From the NCBI GenBank assembly GCA_003526845.1, contig DPVM01000004.1, forward strand, positions 14,518 through 78,517: a DNA stretch of 64,000 bases. Reading direction: 5' to 3'. The translations under genes were made by a program, and so were the position numbers. The stretch is from Oscillospiraceae bacterium. GTDB taxonomy: Bacteria; Bacillota; Clostridia; Oscillospirales; Acutalibacteraceae. Below the pieces are notes generated by a model. It was not told the DNA's origin. It searched no databases and was given only the letters and a program-made list of their open reading frames with translations. Positions 1 to 8,861 of this stretch are shown in pieces. Numbering within the stretch: position 1 is the first letter of the stretch; every line of letters starts with the position of its first letter.

Positions 1-407
1 GAGTCACAGTCAAAATGAATAATTCTGTTTCCGTCATCGGTCACATCAATTACCTCACATTTAACGATGCCCTCGCCAAACACAAATTTTGTACCGATTT
101 TCGCACGCTTGCCGGGTTTGCAAAGGCACTCCCAAACATTGTTTTCACGCTGATTGAGAAGCAAAAACTCAACAACCGCACCGGTTTCTTCCTTTACACC
201 GTAGATACGCGCAGGAATAACCCTTGTGTCGTTTAAAATAAGGCAATCACCGGGGTTGAGATAATCAATAATATCTCTGAAAATCTTGTGTTCAATGCTG
301 CCGTCGGATTTGTTCAAAATCATCAATCTTGATGAATCGCGAGGCTCTAAAGGTGTTTGAGCGATAAGCTCTTGTGGAAGTTCATAGAAAAAATCAGAAG
401 TTTGCAT
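1..407 (-). CDS. queA: S-adenosylmethionine:tRNA ribosyltransferase-isomerase, N-terminal part
   Basis: QueA transfers the ribosyl moiety of SAM onto 7-aminomethyl-7-deazaguanine in tRNA, the penultimate step of queuosine synthesis in the cytoplasm. The reverse strand from 407 gives about 135 residues beginning [20 protein letters not shown], followed by [11 protein letters not shown] and [13 protein letters not shown], the hallmark N-terminal blocks of the family. The remaining ~200 residues lie beyond the left edge. GGAG sits 7 nt before the ATG. The gene is divergent from asd, separated by 147 bp. Identification is confident; completeness cannot be judged. Confidence 0.93.
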   Translation of the reverse strand, partial: MQTSDFFYELPQELIAQTPLEPRDSSRLMILNKSDGSIEHKIFRDIIDYLNPGDCLILNDTRVIPARIYGVKEETGAVVEFLLLNQRENNVWECLCKPGKRAKIGTKFVFGEGIVKCEVIDVTDDGNRIIHFDCD

Positions 408-428
408 TAATATTCTCCAAATAATTGA

Positions 429-458
429 TTGACATTAATATATAAGTAGTGATATTAT
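429..458 (+). promoter_or_regulatory. sigma-A-type promoter of the asd-dapA-dapB operon
   Basis: TTGACA at 429-434 and TATTAT at 453-458 are separated by 18 bp, about 100 bp upstream of asd. No T-box or lysine riboswitch pattern was recognised in the short leader. Confidence 0.6.
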
Positions 459-554
459 ATATATAAATTTTGATTTGCAATAACTGCGCATTGCGATATT
501 GCGTGTATATTATATTGCAAAATTAAATATAAAACAAGTCCAAGGAGAAAAATT

Positions 555-1637
555 ATGAAAAAATATAATGTCGGAATTGTCGGCGCTACCGGTATGGTAG
601 GTCAGCGCTTCATGACCTTACTTGAAAACCATCCGTGGTTTAATGTTGTTGTTCTTGCCGCATCATCAAGATCCGCAGGCAAAACATATGAGGAAGCCAT
701 CGGCAACAAATGGTGCATGGATGTTGAGCTTCCCGAAAAATATAAAAATATGATTATTAAGGACGCAACAAATGATATTGATGAAATCACATCCATGGTT
801 GATTTTGTGTTTTGCGCAGTAAATATGAAGAAAGACGAAATCAAGGCTCTTGAGGAAGAATATGCAAAGCACGAGTGCCCTGTTGTTTCCAACAACTCCG
901 CGCACCGCTTTACTCCGGATGTTCCTATGGTTGTACCGGAATTGAATGCCGAGCACATCAACATTATCCCCGACCAGAGGAAAAGACTCGGAACAAAGAG
1001 AGGTTTTATCGCAGTTAAATCAAATTGTTCACTTCAGTCATATGTACCTGCCCTCTTCCCTCTTCATGATAAATTTGGTGTAAAGGATGTTCTTGTTTGC
1101 ACATATCAGGCAATAAGCGGTGCAGGCAAAACATTTGAAACTTGGCCCGAAATGATTGACAATGTTATCCCGTACATCGGCGGCGAAGAAGAAAAGAGCG
1201 AAAAAGAACCGCTTAAACTTTGGGGCAAAATCGAAGACGGCGAAATCAAGCTTGCCGACAAGCCTAACTTCACCGCACAGTGCATCAGAGTTCCTGTTTC
1301 AAACGGTCACCTCGGTGCTGTATTTGTTAACTTTGAAAAGAAGCCTACCAAAGAAGAAATGATCGATATTTGGGAGAATTTCAAGGGCAGAGCGCAGGAA
1401 CTTAACCTTCCTTCTGCACCGAAGCAGTTCCTCCACTATTTCACAGAACCTGACAGGCCGCAGATTCATACTGAAAGAATGCTTGAAAACGGTATGGCTG
1501 TTTCTATTGGCAGACTCAGAGAAGATACGCAATATCAATACAAATTTGTTTGCCTTTCTCACAACACCCTTCGTGGTGCGGCAGGCGGTGCAGTTCTTCT
1601 TGCAGAATTGCTTGCGGCTGAAGGCTATATGGACTAA
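555..1637 (+). CDS. asd: Aspartate-semialdehyde dehydrogenase
   Basis: Reduces aspartyl-4-phosphate to aspartate semialdehyde with NADPH, the branch point to lysine/diaminopimelate, threonine and methionine. The 360-residue protein has the NADP-binding GATGMVG at 10-16 and the catalytic cysteine in SNCSLQ (Cys158). The N-terminal sequence and GRLREDT near the C-terminus match the archaeal/fungal-type branch of the family rather than the usual bacterial one, which is common in Clostridia. AAGGAG lies just before the ATG. It is the first gene of an asd-dapA-dapB operon feeding peptidoglycan and lysine synthesis. Confidence 0.95.
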   Translation: MKKYNVGIVGATGMVGQRFMTLLENHPWFNVVVLAASSRSAGKTYEEAIGNKWCMDVELPEKYKNMIIKDATNDIDEITSMVDFVFCAVNMKKDEIKALEEEYAKHECPVVSNNSAHRFTPDVPMVVPELNAEHINIIPDQRKRLGTKRGFIAVKSNCSLQSYVPALFPLHDKFGVKDVLVCTYQAISGAGKTFETWPEMIDNVIPYIGGEEEKSEKEPLKLWGKIEDGEIKLADKPNFTAQCIRVPVSNGHLGAVFVNFEKKPTKEEMIDIWENFKGRAQELNLPSAPKQFLHYFTEPDRPQIHTERMLENGMAVSIGRLREDTQYQYKFVCLSHNTLRGAAGGAVLLAELLAAEGYMD

Positions 1638-1668
1638 TTTTAGAATAATTTTATAAGGAGAATTCGTT

Positions 1669-2559
1669 ATGAAAGAACCTATTTTTACAGGATCTGCAGT
1701 TGCTATCATCACTCCCATGAATGATGACTGCTCCGTAAACTATGATGAGTTTAAAAAGTTTATCGATTATCAAATCGATAACGGCACAGACGCAATCGTT
1801 ATTTGCGGCACAACCGGCGAATCATCAACGCTTAAAACAGTTCATCATCTTGAAGCAATCAAGTTTTGCGTTGATTATGTAAACGGCAGAGTACCTGTTA
1901 TTGCAGGCGCAGGCTCAAACAACACAGAATGCGGTATTGAAATCGCAACAAAGGCTTGTGAATACGGATGTGACGCGTTATTGCTTGTTACACCTTACTA
2001 CAATAAGTGCACGCAAAAAGGTTTGATTAAGCACTACACAATGTATCACGAGGCAACAGATAAGCCGATTATTCTCTACAACGTTCCGTCAAGAACAGGC
2101 GTTAACATTTTGCCGGAAACACTCAAAGAGCTTTCAAAGCTTCCGCGAATCAACGGCGTTAAAGAGGCTTCAGGCAATATCAGCCAAGTAATGAAAATCC
2201 GCGCACTTTGCGGCGACGATCTCAATATTTGGAGCGGCAATGACGACCAAATCCCGGCTGTAATGTCTTGCGGCGGTAAGGGTGTTATCTCTGTTCTTGC
2301 AAATATTTGCCCACAGGAAACACACGATATGGTTCAAGCATATCTCGACGGCGATGCAAATAAGTGCACAGATATGATGGCTCAGTATCTTGAGCTTGCA
2401 AATGCACTTTTTGTTGAAGTTAACCCGATTCCTGTTAAAGCAGCATGCAATATGGTCGGTTGGAATGCAGGTCCGTGTAAGATGCCTCTTTGCGAAATGA
2501 CAGACGAACATACAGCTTATCTCAAGAGCGTTCTAAACAAATACGGTCTTATAAAATAA
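1669..2559 (+). CDS. dapA: 4-hydroxy-tetrahydrodipicolinate synthase
   Basis: Condenses pyruvate with aspartate semialdehyde, the first committed step of diaminopimelate/lysine synthesis. The 296-residue TIM-barrel aldolase has CGTTGESSTL at 46-55, the tyrosine pair YY at 110-111, YNVPSRTG with Tyr137, and the Schiff-base lysine Lys165 in GVKEASGN. All catalytic residues are present and length is standard. It lies 31 bp after asd with its own AAGGAG. Confidence 0.96.
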   Translation: MKEPIFTGSAVAIITPMNDDCSVNYDEFKKFIDYQIDNGTDAIVICGTTGESSTLKTVHHLEAIKFCVDYVNGRVPVIAGAGSNNTECGIEIATKACEYGCDALLLVTPYYNKCTQKGLIKHYTMYHEATDKPIILYNVPSRTGVNILPETLKELSKLPRINGVKEASGNISQVMKIRALCGDDLNIWSGNDDQIPAVMSCGGKGVISVLANICPQETHDMVQAYLDGDANKCTDMMAQYLELANALFVEVNPIPVKAACNMVGWNAGPCKMPLCEMTDEHTAYLKSVLNKYGLIK

Positions 2560-2581
2560 GAATTAAATAAGGACTTTTAAA

Positions 2582-3334
2582 ATGACTAAAATAATTTTAA
2601 GCGGCGCCTGCGGAAAAATGGGTAAGGTTATCCAAAGCGTTGTTGCAGGTCGCGATGATTGCAAAATCGTTGCAGGCGTTGACAAATATAATGATAACGA
2701 GCGCCCCTTCCCTGTTTATGCTACTATGCAAGAGGTTAAGGAAAGTGCTGATGTTGTTATTGACTTTTCAAATCCGTCACTTCTTGACGGTTTGCTTGAA
2801 TACGGTATTGAAACAAACACCGCACTTGTAATTGCAACAACCGGATTTGACGATTGCCAAAAGAAGAAAATACAAGATGCATCCAAAAAATGCCCTGTAT
2901 TCTTCACATACAATATGAGTATCGGAATCAATCTGCTTGCAAACCTTGCAAAAAAAGCTGTTCAGGTTTTGGGCAACGATTTTGATATTGAAATTGTTGA
3001 AGCGCATCACAATCAAAAGATTGATGCTCCGTCGGGTACGGCACTTATGCTTGCAGATGCCATTACCGAAGAAATCGACAGACCGATGAAGTATGAATAT
3101 GACAGACATTCTAAGCGCGAAAAAAGAACTAAGAATGAAATCGGTATGCATTCTATCCGCGGCGGCACAATTGTCGGCGAGCATGAAATCATTTTTGCCG
3201 GCAGAGACGAAAACATAACTTTGAGCCACTCGGCAAGATCAAAAGAAATTTTTGCAGTCGGCGCAGTAAATGCGGCAGTATTTATGAGCGGCAAACCTGC
3301 AGGAATGTACGATATGAGCGAGCTTGTAAAATAA
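2582..3334 (+). CDS. dapB: 4-hydroxy-tetrahydrodipicolinate reductase
   Basis: Reduces the DapA product to tetrahydrodipicolinate with NAD(P)H. The 250-residue protein has an N-terminal Rossmann motif SGACGKMGK (7-15) and the catalytic block EAHHNQKIDAPSGTAL with His142/His143 and Lys146. It is the last gene of the asd-dapA-dapB operon, 22 bp after dapA, and is followed by a strong hairpin terminator. Confidence 0.96.
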   Translation: MTKIILSGACGKMGKVIQSVVAGRDDCKIVAGVDKYNDNERPFPVYATMQEVKESADVVIDFSNPSLLDGLLEYGIETNTALVIATTGFDDCQKKKIQDASKKCPVFFTYNMSIGINLLANLAKKAVQVLGNDFDIEIVEAHHNQKIDAPSGTALMLADAITEEIDRPMKYEYDRHSKREKRTKNEIGMHSIRGGTIVGEHEIIFAGRDENITLSHSARSKEIFAVGAVNAAVFMSGKPAGMYDMSELVK

Positions 3335-3350
3335 ATAATATAAAGAATAA

Positions 3351-3378
3351 CGGCAGTGCTATTGCACTGCCGTATTTT
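3351..3378. terminator. Bidirectional terminator between dapB and the symporter gene
   Basis: A perfect 9-bp stem CGGCAGTGC/GCACTGCCG with a 4-nt loop, followed by TATTTTTA on the plus strand and preceded by an A-rich run that serves the convergent gene on the minus strand. Confidence 0.85.
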
Positions 3379-3393
3379 TATGCTATTGAATTA

Positions 3394-4944
3394 TCAATCG
3401 CCGAGAGCAATATCCTGCTCAACCTCGTGCTTTTCCTTATAGCAAGCGAATGTTTCTTCAACAAACTTTGAATCGGGCTTTGGTGTTACGAGCGATACAA
3501 TAGGAACGATTACAAATCCTCCAAGCATTGCAATTGCGCCGCAGTTAATCGGGCTTTGCATGATTGTCGGCAGAATATGATGTCCTGTAAGATTGCCGAT
3601 AAGATCTATTACCATAAGACCCGTACCGAATACAAACGAAACCCAGCAAGCCGCCTTTGTCGTCTTTTTCCAATAAAGAGCATAGAGGAACGGTGCGAGG
3701 AATGCGCCTGCAAGAGCGCCCCAGGAAATGCCCATAAGCTGTGCAATGAATGTAACAGAGCTTTTGTATTGAACAAGCGCAAGAATTGCTGAAATCGCAA
3801 TGAAAATTACAACAAAAATTCTGATTGACAAAAGCTGTTTCTTTTCATCCATCTTTTTAACAATATTGTCCTTCAAAAAGTCGATTGTAAGTGTTGACGA
3901 TGAAGCGATTACTAGTGAAGAAAGCGTTGACATTGATGCCGAAAGAACAAGAATAACAACAAGTGCAATAAGCGGAGCCGAAAGCTCGCTGAGCATTGTC
4001 GGAATGATAGAGTCAAATCCGTTTGCCTTGACATCAATCTTGTCGGAATAAAGTCTTCCGAAGCCACCGAGAAAATAACTGCCACCTGCGACAACAAGTG
4101 CAAATATTGTGGAAATGATTGTGCCCTTTTTGATGGATGACTCATCCTTGATGGCATAGAATTTTTGAACCATTTGAGGAAGTCCCCAAGTACCGAGTGA
4201 TGTCAAGATAACAACAAACATCAGGTTGAGCGGGTCTGCTCCGAAGAATGATGCAAAAACGCCTGGTGTTGTTGATACTGTTTCATCGGTGACCTTAGCA
4301 AGACCGTCCAATGCCGCTGTAAAGCCGCCTTTACTCATCAATACAGCAGCGATTACTGCTACAATACCGAACAACATAATGATGCCTTGAATAAAGTCAT
4401 TTATAGCGGTTGCCATGTATCCGCCTGCAATAACATAAATACCGGTAAGAATAGCCATGATGACGATACATACCGAATAATCAATGTTGAACGCCATACC
4501 GAAAAGTCGGCTTAAGCCGTTATAAAGTGATGCTGTGTACGGAATTAAGAAAATAAATATAATCGCAGATGCGGCTATTTTAAGTGATTTACTTCCGAAA
4601 CGCTCGCCGAAAAACTGCGGCATTGTTGCAGAATTAAGATGCTGGGTCATAATTCTTGTTCGTCTGCCGAGGACAACCCACGCGAGAAGAGAGCCGATGA
4701 TTGCGTTGCCGATTCCTGCCCATGTGGATGCAATACCGTATTTCCAGCCAAACTGACCTGCATATCCTACAAAAACAACAGCCGAGAAGTACGAAGTTCC
4801 ATATGCAAAAGCTGTCAGCCAAGGACCGACATTTCTGCCGCCGAGTACAAAACCATTAACATCTGTTGCGTGCTTTCTGCATGCGATACCAACGCCGATA
4901 AGCACACCGAAGAAGAGTACTAAAATAATAATTTTTAAAGCCAT
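3394..4944 (-). CDS. Sodium:solute symporter (SSS/PutP-like family)
   Basis: A 516-residue polytopic membrane protein of the Na+/solute symporter family, about 13 predicted membrane spans. The N-terminal half has GGRNVGPWLTAFAYGTSYFS and the family signature region AGGYMATAINDFIQGIIMLF, which carries the Na+-binding helix. It probably imports proline, another amino acid or a related small solute by Na+ symport; substrate cannot be read from the sequence. GGAG stands 7 nt before the ATG. It is a single gene, convergent with dapB. A Na+-pumping decarboxylase elsewhere in the window would supply the gradient (inference). Confidence 0.85.
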   Translation of the reverse strand: MALKIIILVLFFGVLIGVGIACRKHATDVNGFVLGGRNVGPWLTAFAYGTSYFSAVVFVGYAGQFGWKYGIASTWAGIGNAIIGSLLAWVVLGRRTRIMTQHLNSATMPQFFGERFGSKSLKIAASAIIFIFLIPYTASLYNGLSRLFGMAFNIDYSVCIVIMAILTGIYVIAGGYMATAINDFIQGIIMLFGIVAVIAAVLMSKGGFTAALDGLAKVTDETVSTTPGVFASFFGADPLNLMFVVILTSLGTWGLPQMVQKFYAIKDESSIKKGTIISTIFALVVAGGSYFLGGFGRLYSDKIDVKANGFDSIIPTMLSELSAPLIALVVILVLSASMSTLSSLVIASSSTLTIDFLKDNIVKKMDEKKQLLSIRIFVVIFIAISAILALVQYKSSVTFIAQLMGISWGALAGAFLAPFLYALYWKKTTKAACWVSFVFGTGLMVIDLIGNLTGHHILPTIMQSPINCGAIAMLGGFVIVPIVSLVTPKPDSKFVEETFACYKEKHEVEQDIALGD

Positions 4945-4981
4945 TGATTTACTCCTTTATCATCAATTTAATCCGCTTTAG

Positions 4982-5032
4982 CACTTAAAAGCGATGAACT
5001 ATACATATACTTTACCACTTAAAAGCGATGAA
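4982..5032. repeat. Two direct copies of a 17-bp repeat upstream of the symporter
   Basis: CACTTAAAAGCGATGAA occurs at 4982-4998 and 5016-5032, 34 bp apart, 38 bp upstream of the symporter start. It could be a binding-site pair or a chance duplication; function unknown. Confidence 0.5.
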
Positions 5033-5056
5033 GTCAAGAAGAATTTTAACAAAAAT

Positions 5057-5365
5057 AAAAAAGGTGTAAAAGGGGCACACTGCATAAGGAATAAATGCTC
5101 AAAAAAACAAATAAACAGCGAAATTCTTCGTTAAATTCACAGTGCAGGCGTCAGCCTTCACTATGAATTATGCCTTGCCTTTCATCTGTTTCTTTGATTT
5201 TTGAGTGCAAAGCAGTTTAAGCAAACTGATTTTGTTCAGTGTGCATTAATAAAAATATGCCAATACTTGCGTATTGGCATATTTTTTTAATAGTGCAATG
5301 GGCAAAACCCAGAAAGCTTAAACCAATTACTTCCTTATGCAGTGTGCCCCAACCACACCTTTTTT
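5057..5365. repeat. MITE-like non-coding element with terminal inverted repeats
   Basis: The ends carry AAAAAAGGTGT (5057-5067) and its exact complement (5355-5365), separated by a 4-nt mismatch from a perfect 19-bp inverted repeat: GGGGCACACTGCATAAGGA at 5072-5090 and its complement at 5332-5350. The ~240-bp interior has no sizeable ORF. It contains an imperfect hairpin around 5138-5168 and a perfect 16-bp hairpin at 5251-5286. This is the layout of a miniature inverted-repeat element or of a long structured RNA; a target-site duplication is not obvious. It fills the 443-bp gap between the symporter and the AKR gene. Confidence 0.65.
5251..5290. terminator. Perfect 16-bp hairpin inside the repeat element
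   Basis: Arms 5251-5266 and 5271-5286 are exactly complementary around a TTGC loop. A-run on one side and T-run on the other make it usable as a terminator in either direction, including for the AKR gene on the minus strand. Confidence 0.65.
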
Positions 5366-5387
5366 AGATTATTATTTACTGTTCTAA

Positions 5388-6518
5388 TTACTCAAACAGA
5401 TCGGAAACATTGCTTTTAAGCATTTTCGGAATGTCGATTGACTGCGGGCAATGTTGTTTGCACTTGCCGCAGTTGACACAGTGCGAGGCATTGATATCAA
5501 TGGTGTCATATTCCTTTTGCGCTTCCTCGCCGGAGATTTCGGAGTTCATATACTTATTATATACGGCAAACATGCTGCTGATTTTAACGCCCTTTGGGCA
5601 GTCGGCGCAATAATCGCATCCTGTGCACGGGATTGTTTCAGCGTTGTTTATAATTCTTGCAATTTTTTCGCAGACGGAATACTTATGTTTATCAAATTCA
5701 GTAAAACCCGAAAGCGTGCTTAAATTATCGGATAATTGCTCAATTGAATTCATACCGCTCAATATTGCAAGCACATTATCGTGTGATGCAACAAAGCCCA
5801 TTGCCCAAAAAACATTCGATTTGTCGGGCATTTCGCTTTTGCAAAGTCTTTCTGCCTCATTAGGCAAATCGGCAAGCTTTCCGCCGCGAACAGGCTCCAT
5901 TACAATAACGGGTATGCCTGCATCTGTAAGCAATTTATATTGCATTTTGGCGTTTTGATTTTCCCAATCAAGATAATTCATTTGAATTTGAGCAAAATCC
6001 CACTCATGTGCGGCAATTATTTCCTTTAAAGTATCAATAGTTCCGTGAAATGAAAAGCCAATATTATTAATTCTGCCCTCTTCCCTTTTCTTAAGCAAGA
6101 ACTCATATGCGCCGTATTCTTCGCACATTTTGAAATTATCCGCATCAAGTGAATGCAGGAGATAAAAATCGAAATATTCAAGACCTGTTCTCTTAAGCTG
6201 ATTTGAAAAGATCTTTTCCATATCATCGTGGCTGTCGCACAGCCAAATCGGAAGCTTGTCAGCAACATAGTATGACTCACGAGGATATTTTTTCAAAGCA
6301 TGACCGACAAATTCTTCGCTCTTACCGCAATGATACATATATGCCGTGTCATAATAATTGACGCCGTTTTGATATGCAAAATCGACTATTTTCTGCGCCC
6401 TTAGATAGTCAATATCCGGACTTGACTCACGCTTTTCGCCGGATTTTACAGGCAGACGCATTGTACCCAATCCAAGCCTTGAAATTTCTATGTTTTTAAA
6501 AGCTTTTCTGTCAACCAA
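5388..6518 (-). CDS. Aldo/keto reductase with C-terminal 2[4Fe-4S] ferredoxin domain
   Basis: An NADP-linked oxidoreductase of the COG1453 type. The TIM-barrel part has LGLGTMRLP, the catalytic Asp/Tyr region NYYDTAYMYH, Lys in ADKLP and His in LHSLD. The last ~80 residues carry two cysteine clusters, CTGCDYCADCPKGVKI and CVNCGKCKQHCP, that should bind two [4Fe-4S] clusters. Substrate unknown. The longest frame starts at 6548 inside cysS, but AGAGGTG lies 6 nt before a TTG at 6518, where family similarity begins, so I choose TTG (376 aa). It follows cysS by 14 bp in the T-box operon. Confidence 0.85.
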   Translation of the reverse strand: MVDRKAFKNIEISRLGLGTMRLPVKSGEKRESSPDIDYLRAQKIVDFAYQNGVNYYDTAYMYHCGKSEEFVGHALKKYPRESYYVADKLPIWLCDSHDDMEKIFSNQLKRTGLEYFDFYLLHSLDADNFKMCEEYGAYEFLLKKREEGRINNIGFSFHGTIDTLKEIIAAHEWDFAQIQMNYLDWENQNAKMQYKLLTDAGIPVIVMEPVRGGKLADLPNEAERLCKSEMPDKSNVFWAMGFVASHDNVLAILSGMNSIEQLSDNLSTLSGFTEFDKHKYSVCEKIARIINNAETIPCTGCDYCADCPKGVKISSMFAVYNKYMNSEISGEEAQKEYDTIDINASHCVNCGKCKQHCPQSIDIPKMLKSNVSDLFE

Positions 6519-6532
6519 AATTGACACCTCTT

Positions 6533-7927
6533 TTATTCCATAGTCCAAGTTGTGCCCTGTCTTGTATCTTTAAGTATAATACCTCTTGCTTTCAAATCGT
6601 CACGGATTTTGTCCGCAGTTGCAAAATCCTTATTTTTCTTTGCTTCCTGACGCTGAGCAATAAGTTTTTCAACTTCTTTGTCAAGGTCATTAGACTTTTT
6701 GTTATACAAAATGCCGAGAACATCGCAAAGCTCATCGAAAATCTTTGCGGCAGTTTTGCAGACATTTTCAGAAACAGGCTTGTCGAGAATTTTTGTATTA
6801 ATATCCTTAACCAAGTCAAATACTGCTGCGATACCGTCGGCTGTATTCAAATCGTCATCCATAGCGGTGATAAACTGCTCTCTTCGCGAATTGAGTGATT
6901 TAAGAATTTCCTCATTATCAGCAATGTCCGATTGCGCATTTTTGATTGCAAAGTCGAGAGATTCACGGCATGTATAAAGTCTGTCAAGCGCAGATTGGCA
7001 CTGCTCGATAATATCAAGGCTGTAATTGATAGGTGAACGGTAATGTGAAGAAATAAGGAAGTATCTGATTACCTCATAGCCGTAAACATTAGCAATTTCA
7101 CGAACGGTTTTGAAGTTGCCGAGTGACTTACTCATCTTAACATTGTCAACATTGATATAACCGTTGTGCATCCAATATTTCGAGAACATACAGCCGTTTG
7201 CCGCCTCGGACTGCGCAATTTCGTTTTCGTGGTGAGGAAATACAAGGTCCTGACCGCCGCAGTGAATATCAATTGTTTTGCCGAGATATTTTCTGTTCAT
7301 AGCCGAACATTCGATATGCCAACCCGGTCTGCCTTTACCCCACGGCGACTCCCAATAAGGCTCGCCTTCTTTTGCGGCTTTCCAAAGTGCAAAATCAAGT
7401 GGGTCTTCTTTCTTTTCGCCGATAGCAATTCTTGCACCGCTTTCAAGGTCATCAATCGGTTGATGAGAAAGTTTACCGTAGTCCTTAAATTTGAGAGTTC
7501 TGTAATAAACATCACCATCAACGGCATAAGCATAGCCTTTGTCAATCAATGTTTTGATAATATCAATGATTTCATCAATATTCTCAGTTGCCTTTGGATG
7601 AACGGTTGCATCCTTAAAATTCAAGCCGTGTGCGTCTGTCCAAAATTCTTTGATATATTTTTCGCTGACCTCATCAAAGGATATACCCTCTTCGTTGGCT
7701 CTCTTGATGATTTTATCGTCAACATCTGTAAAATTCTGAACGAATTTCACATTATATCCTCTGTATTCAAGGTATCTTCTGAGAACATCAAAAACACAAA
7801 GCGGACGGGCGTTTCCTATATGAATATAGTTATAAACGGTAGGTCCGCACGCGTAAATTTTAACTTCCTTTTCATCAACGGGAACAAAATCTTCTTTTCT
7901 CCTTGACATTGTGTTAAAAATCTTCAT
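6533..7927 (-). CDS. cysS: Cysteinyl-tRNA synthetase
   Basis: Charges tRNA-Cys. The 464-residue class I synthetase has the HIGH-type motif HIGN (about 36-39) preceded by the zinc-binding Cys28 in CGPT, further zinc ligands around WHIECSAM and FPHHENE, and KMSKS near residue 265, so all functional elements are present. Its start overlaps the end of cysE by 14 bp, indicating translational coupling. The upstream Cys T-box should control both. Confidence 0.96.
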   Translation of the reverse strand: MKIFNTMSRRKEDFVPVDEKEVKIYACGPTVYNYIHIGNARPLCVFDVLRRYLEYRGYNVKFVQNFTDVDDKIIKRANEEGISFDEVSEKYIKEFWTDAHGLNFKDATVHPKATENIDEIIDIIKTLIDKGYAYAVDGDVYYRTLKFKDYGKLSHQPIDDLESGARIAIGEKKEDPLDFALWKAAKEGEPYWESPWGKGRPGWHIECSAMNRKYLGKTIDIHCGGQDLVFPHHENEIAQSEAANGCMFSKYWMHNGYINVDNVKMSKSLGNFKTVREIANVYGYEVIRYFLISSHYRSPINYSLDIIEQCQSALDRLYTCRESLDFAIKNAQSDIADNEEILKSLNSRREQFITAMDDDLNTADGIAAVFDLVKDINTKILDKPVSENVCKTAAKIFDELCDVLGILYNKKSNDLDKEVEKLIAQRQEAKKNKDFATADKIRDDLKARGIILKDTRQGTTWTME

Positions 7928-8564
7928 TTTTAATCTCCTTCAGTTTATTTACTTCTTTTTGTAATTCTTCGATTTTTGCTTCGTTTTTCTTTATTGCACT
8001 CATTATCGGGTCGGGGATATTGATTTGGTCGAGGTCGTCAACCCGCTCTCCGTCAATTCGCACAACCTCACCCGGTACGCCTACAACGGTGCAATTCGGC
8101 TCAACATCCTTAACTACAACGGCTCCTGCGGCAACTTTTGAATTTCTGCCTACTGTAATCGGTCCGAGGACCTTTGCCCCTGCGCCAATCATAACGCCGC
8201 TTTCAATCGTGGGGTGTCTTTTGCCGACATCCTTACCTGTTCCGCCAAGCGTAACGCCTTGATAAATCATTACATCATCGCCGACCTCGGCAGTTTCGCC
8301 GATTACAATACCATGGCCGTGGTCGATGCACACGCGCCTGCCGATTGTTGCACCGGGATGAATTTCAATTCCGGTCTTATGAGCCGAGCGCTGACTTATC
8401 CATCGTGCGATGAACGGCATATTGTGGCGCAAAAACCAATTTGCTCTCTTATGCGCTCTCAGCGCCTTAAAGCCCGGATATAAAAGAACAATCTCCAATG
8501 GTCCATGAGCCGCCGGATCATGGTCTATAAAGCTTTGAATATCCTCTTTATAACTTTCAAACAT
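7914..8564 (-). CDS. cysE: Serine O-acetyltransferase
   Basis: Acetylates L-serine with acetyl-CoA, first step of cysteine synthesis. It has a left-handed beta-helix of hexapeptide repeats (GIEIHPGATIG, IGETAEVGDDVMIYQGVTLG) and the active-site DHGHG. The frame is open to 8657, but that extension translates T-box sequence. The ATG at 8564 has GGAG 8 nt upstream and begins MFESYKEDI, as in clostridial homologues, giving 216 residues. It is first in an operon with cysS and the AKR gene. Confidence 0.93.
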   Translation of the reverse strand: MFESYKEDIQSFIDHDPAAHGPLEIVLLYPGFKALRAHKRANWFLRHNMPFIARWISQRSAHKTGIEIHPGATIGRRVCIDHGHGIVIGETAEVGDDVMIYQGVTLGGTGKDVGKRHPTIESGVMIGAGAKVLGPITVGRNSKVAAGAVVVKDVEPNCTVVGVPGEVVRIDGERVDDLDQINIPDPIMSAIKKNEAKIEELQKEVNKLKEIKNEDF

Positions 8565-8590
8565 AACATAACTCCAAACAAAAAATAAAT

Positions 8591-8825
8591 CCTCTGCCGA
8601 TACAATCGACAGAGGCAATAAAATACTGCGGTTCCACTCCGTTTTATACTTAACCACTTAAATGGCTTTGCCGATAACGGAGCATACCGTCCCGAAATAC
8701 TTTATTCCTTCGGGAAGCTCATGGGTGCATTTCATCAATTGCCTTATGCGAAACTCACAGCACCGTTCGCTCTCTTTGACAAGGTAAGATTGACTACTTC
8801 TCCCAATCGATGCATTTATACTATA
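8591..8825 (-). promoter_or_regulatory. T-box leader, probably Cys-specific
   Basis: Read on the minus strand, the leader holds an AGAGAGCGAACGGTG Stem I region (about 8760-8785), TGC triplets at loop-like positions that fit a cysteine specifier, the T-box core GAGTGGAACCGCAG (8625-8638), and a terminator with arms CCTCTG...CAGAGG at 8591-8614 followed by T-rich DNA. Uncharged tRNA-Cys would pair with the leader and allow transcription into cysE-cysS. Confidence 0.85.
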
Positions 8826-8830
8826 TTTAC

Positions 8831-8858
8831 ATTATATACATTTTTTACAAAAATGCAA
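8831..8858 (-). promoter_or_regulatory. Promoter of the T-box-cysE-cysS operon
   Basis: On the minus strand TTGCAT (8858-8853), 16-bp spacer, TATAAT (8836-8831). It lies just beyond the pgsA stop and places the start of transcription at the beginning of the T-box. Confidence 0.65.
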
Positions 8859-8861
8859 CTG

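Noticed and set aside
15..236. 73-codon plus-strand ORF at the left edge
   Set aside because: It is the antisense shadow of queA, whose minus-strand translation matches the family.
4982..5032. CRISPR-like start from two 17-bp repeats
   Set aside because: Only two copies, no further units, no cas genes.
7166..7906. 246-codon plus-strand ORF opposite cysS
   Set aside because: Antisense of a fully recognised synthetase; low-complexity, Phe/Asn-rich composition and no ribosome site.
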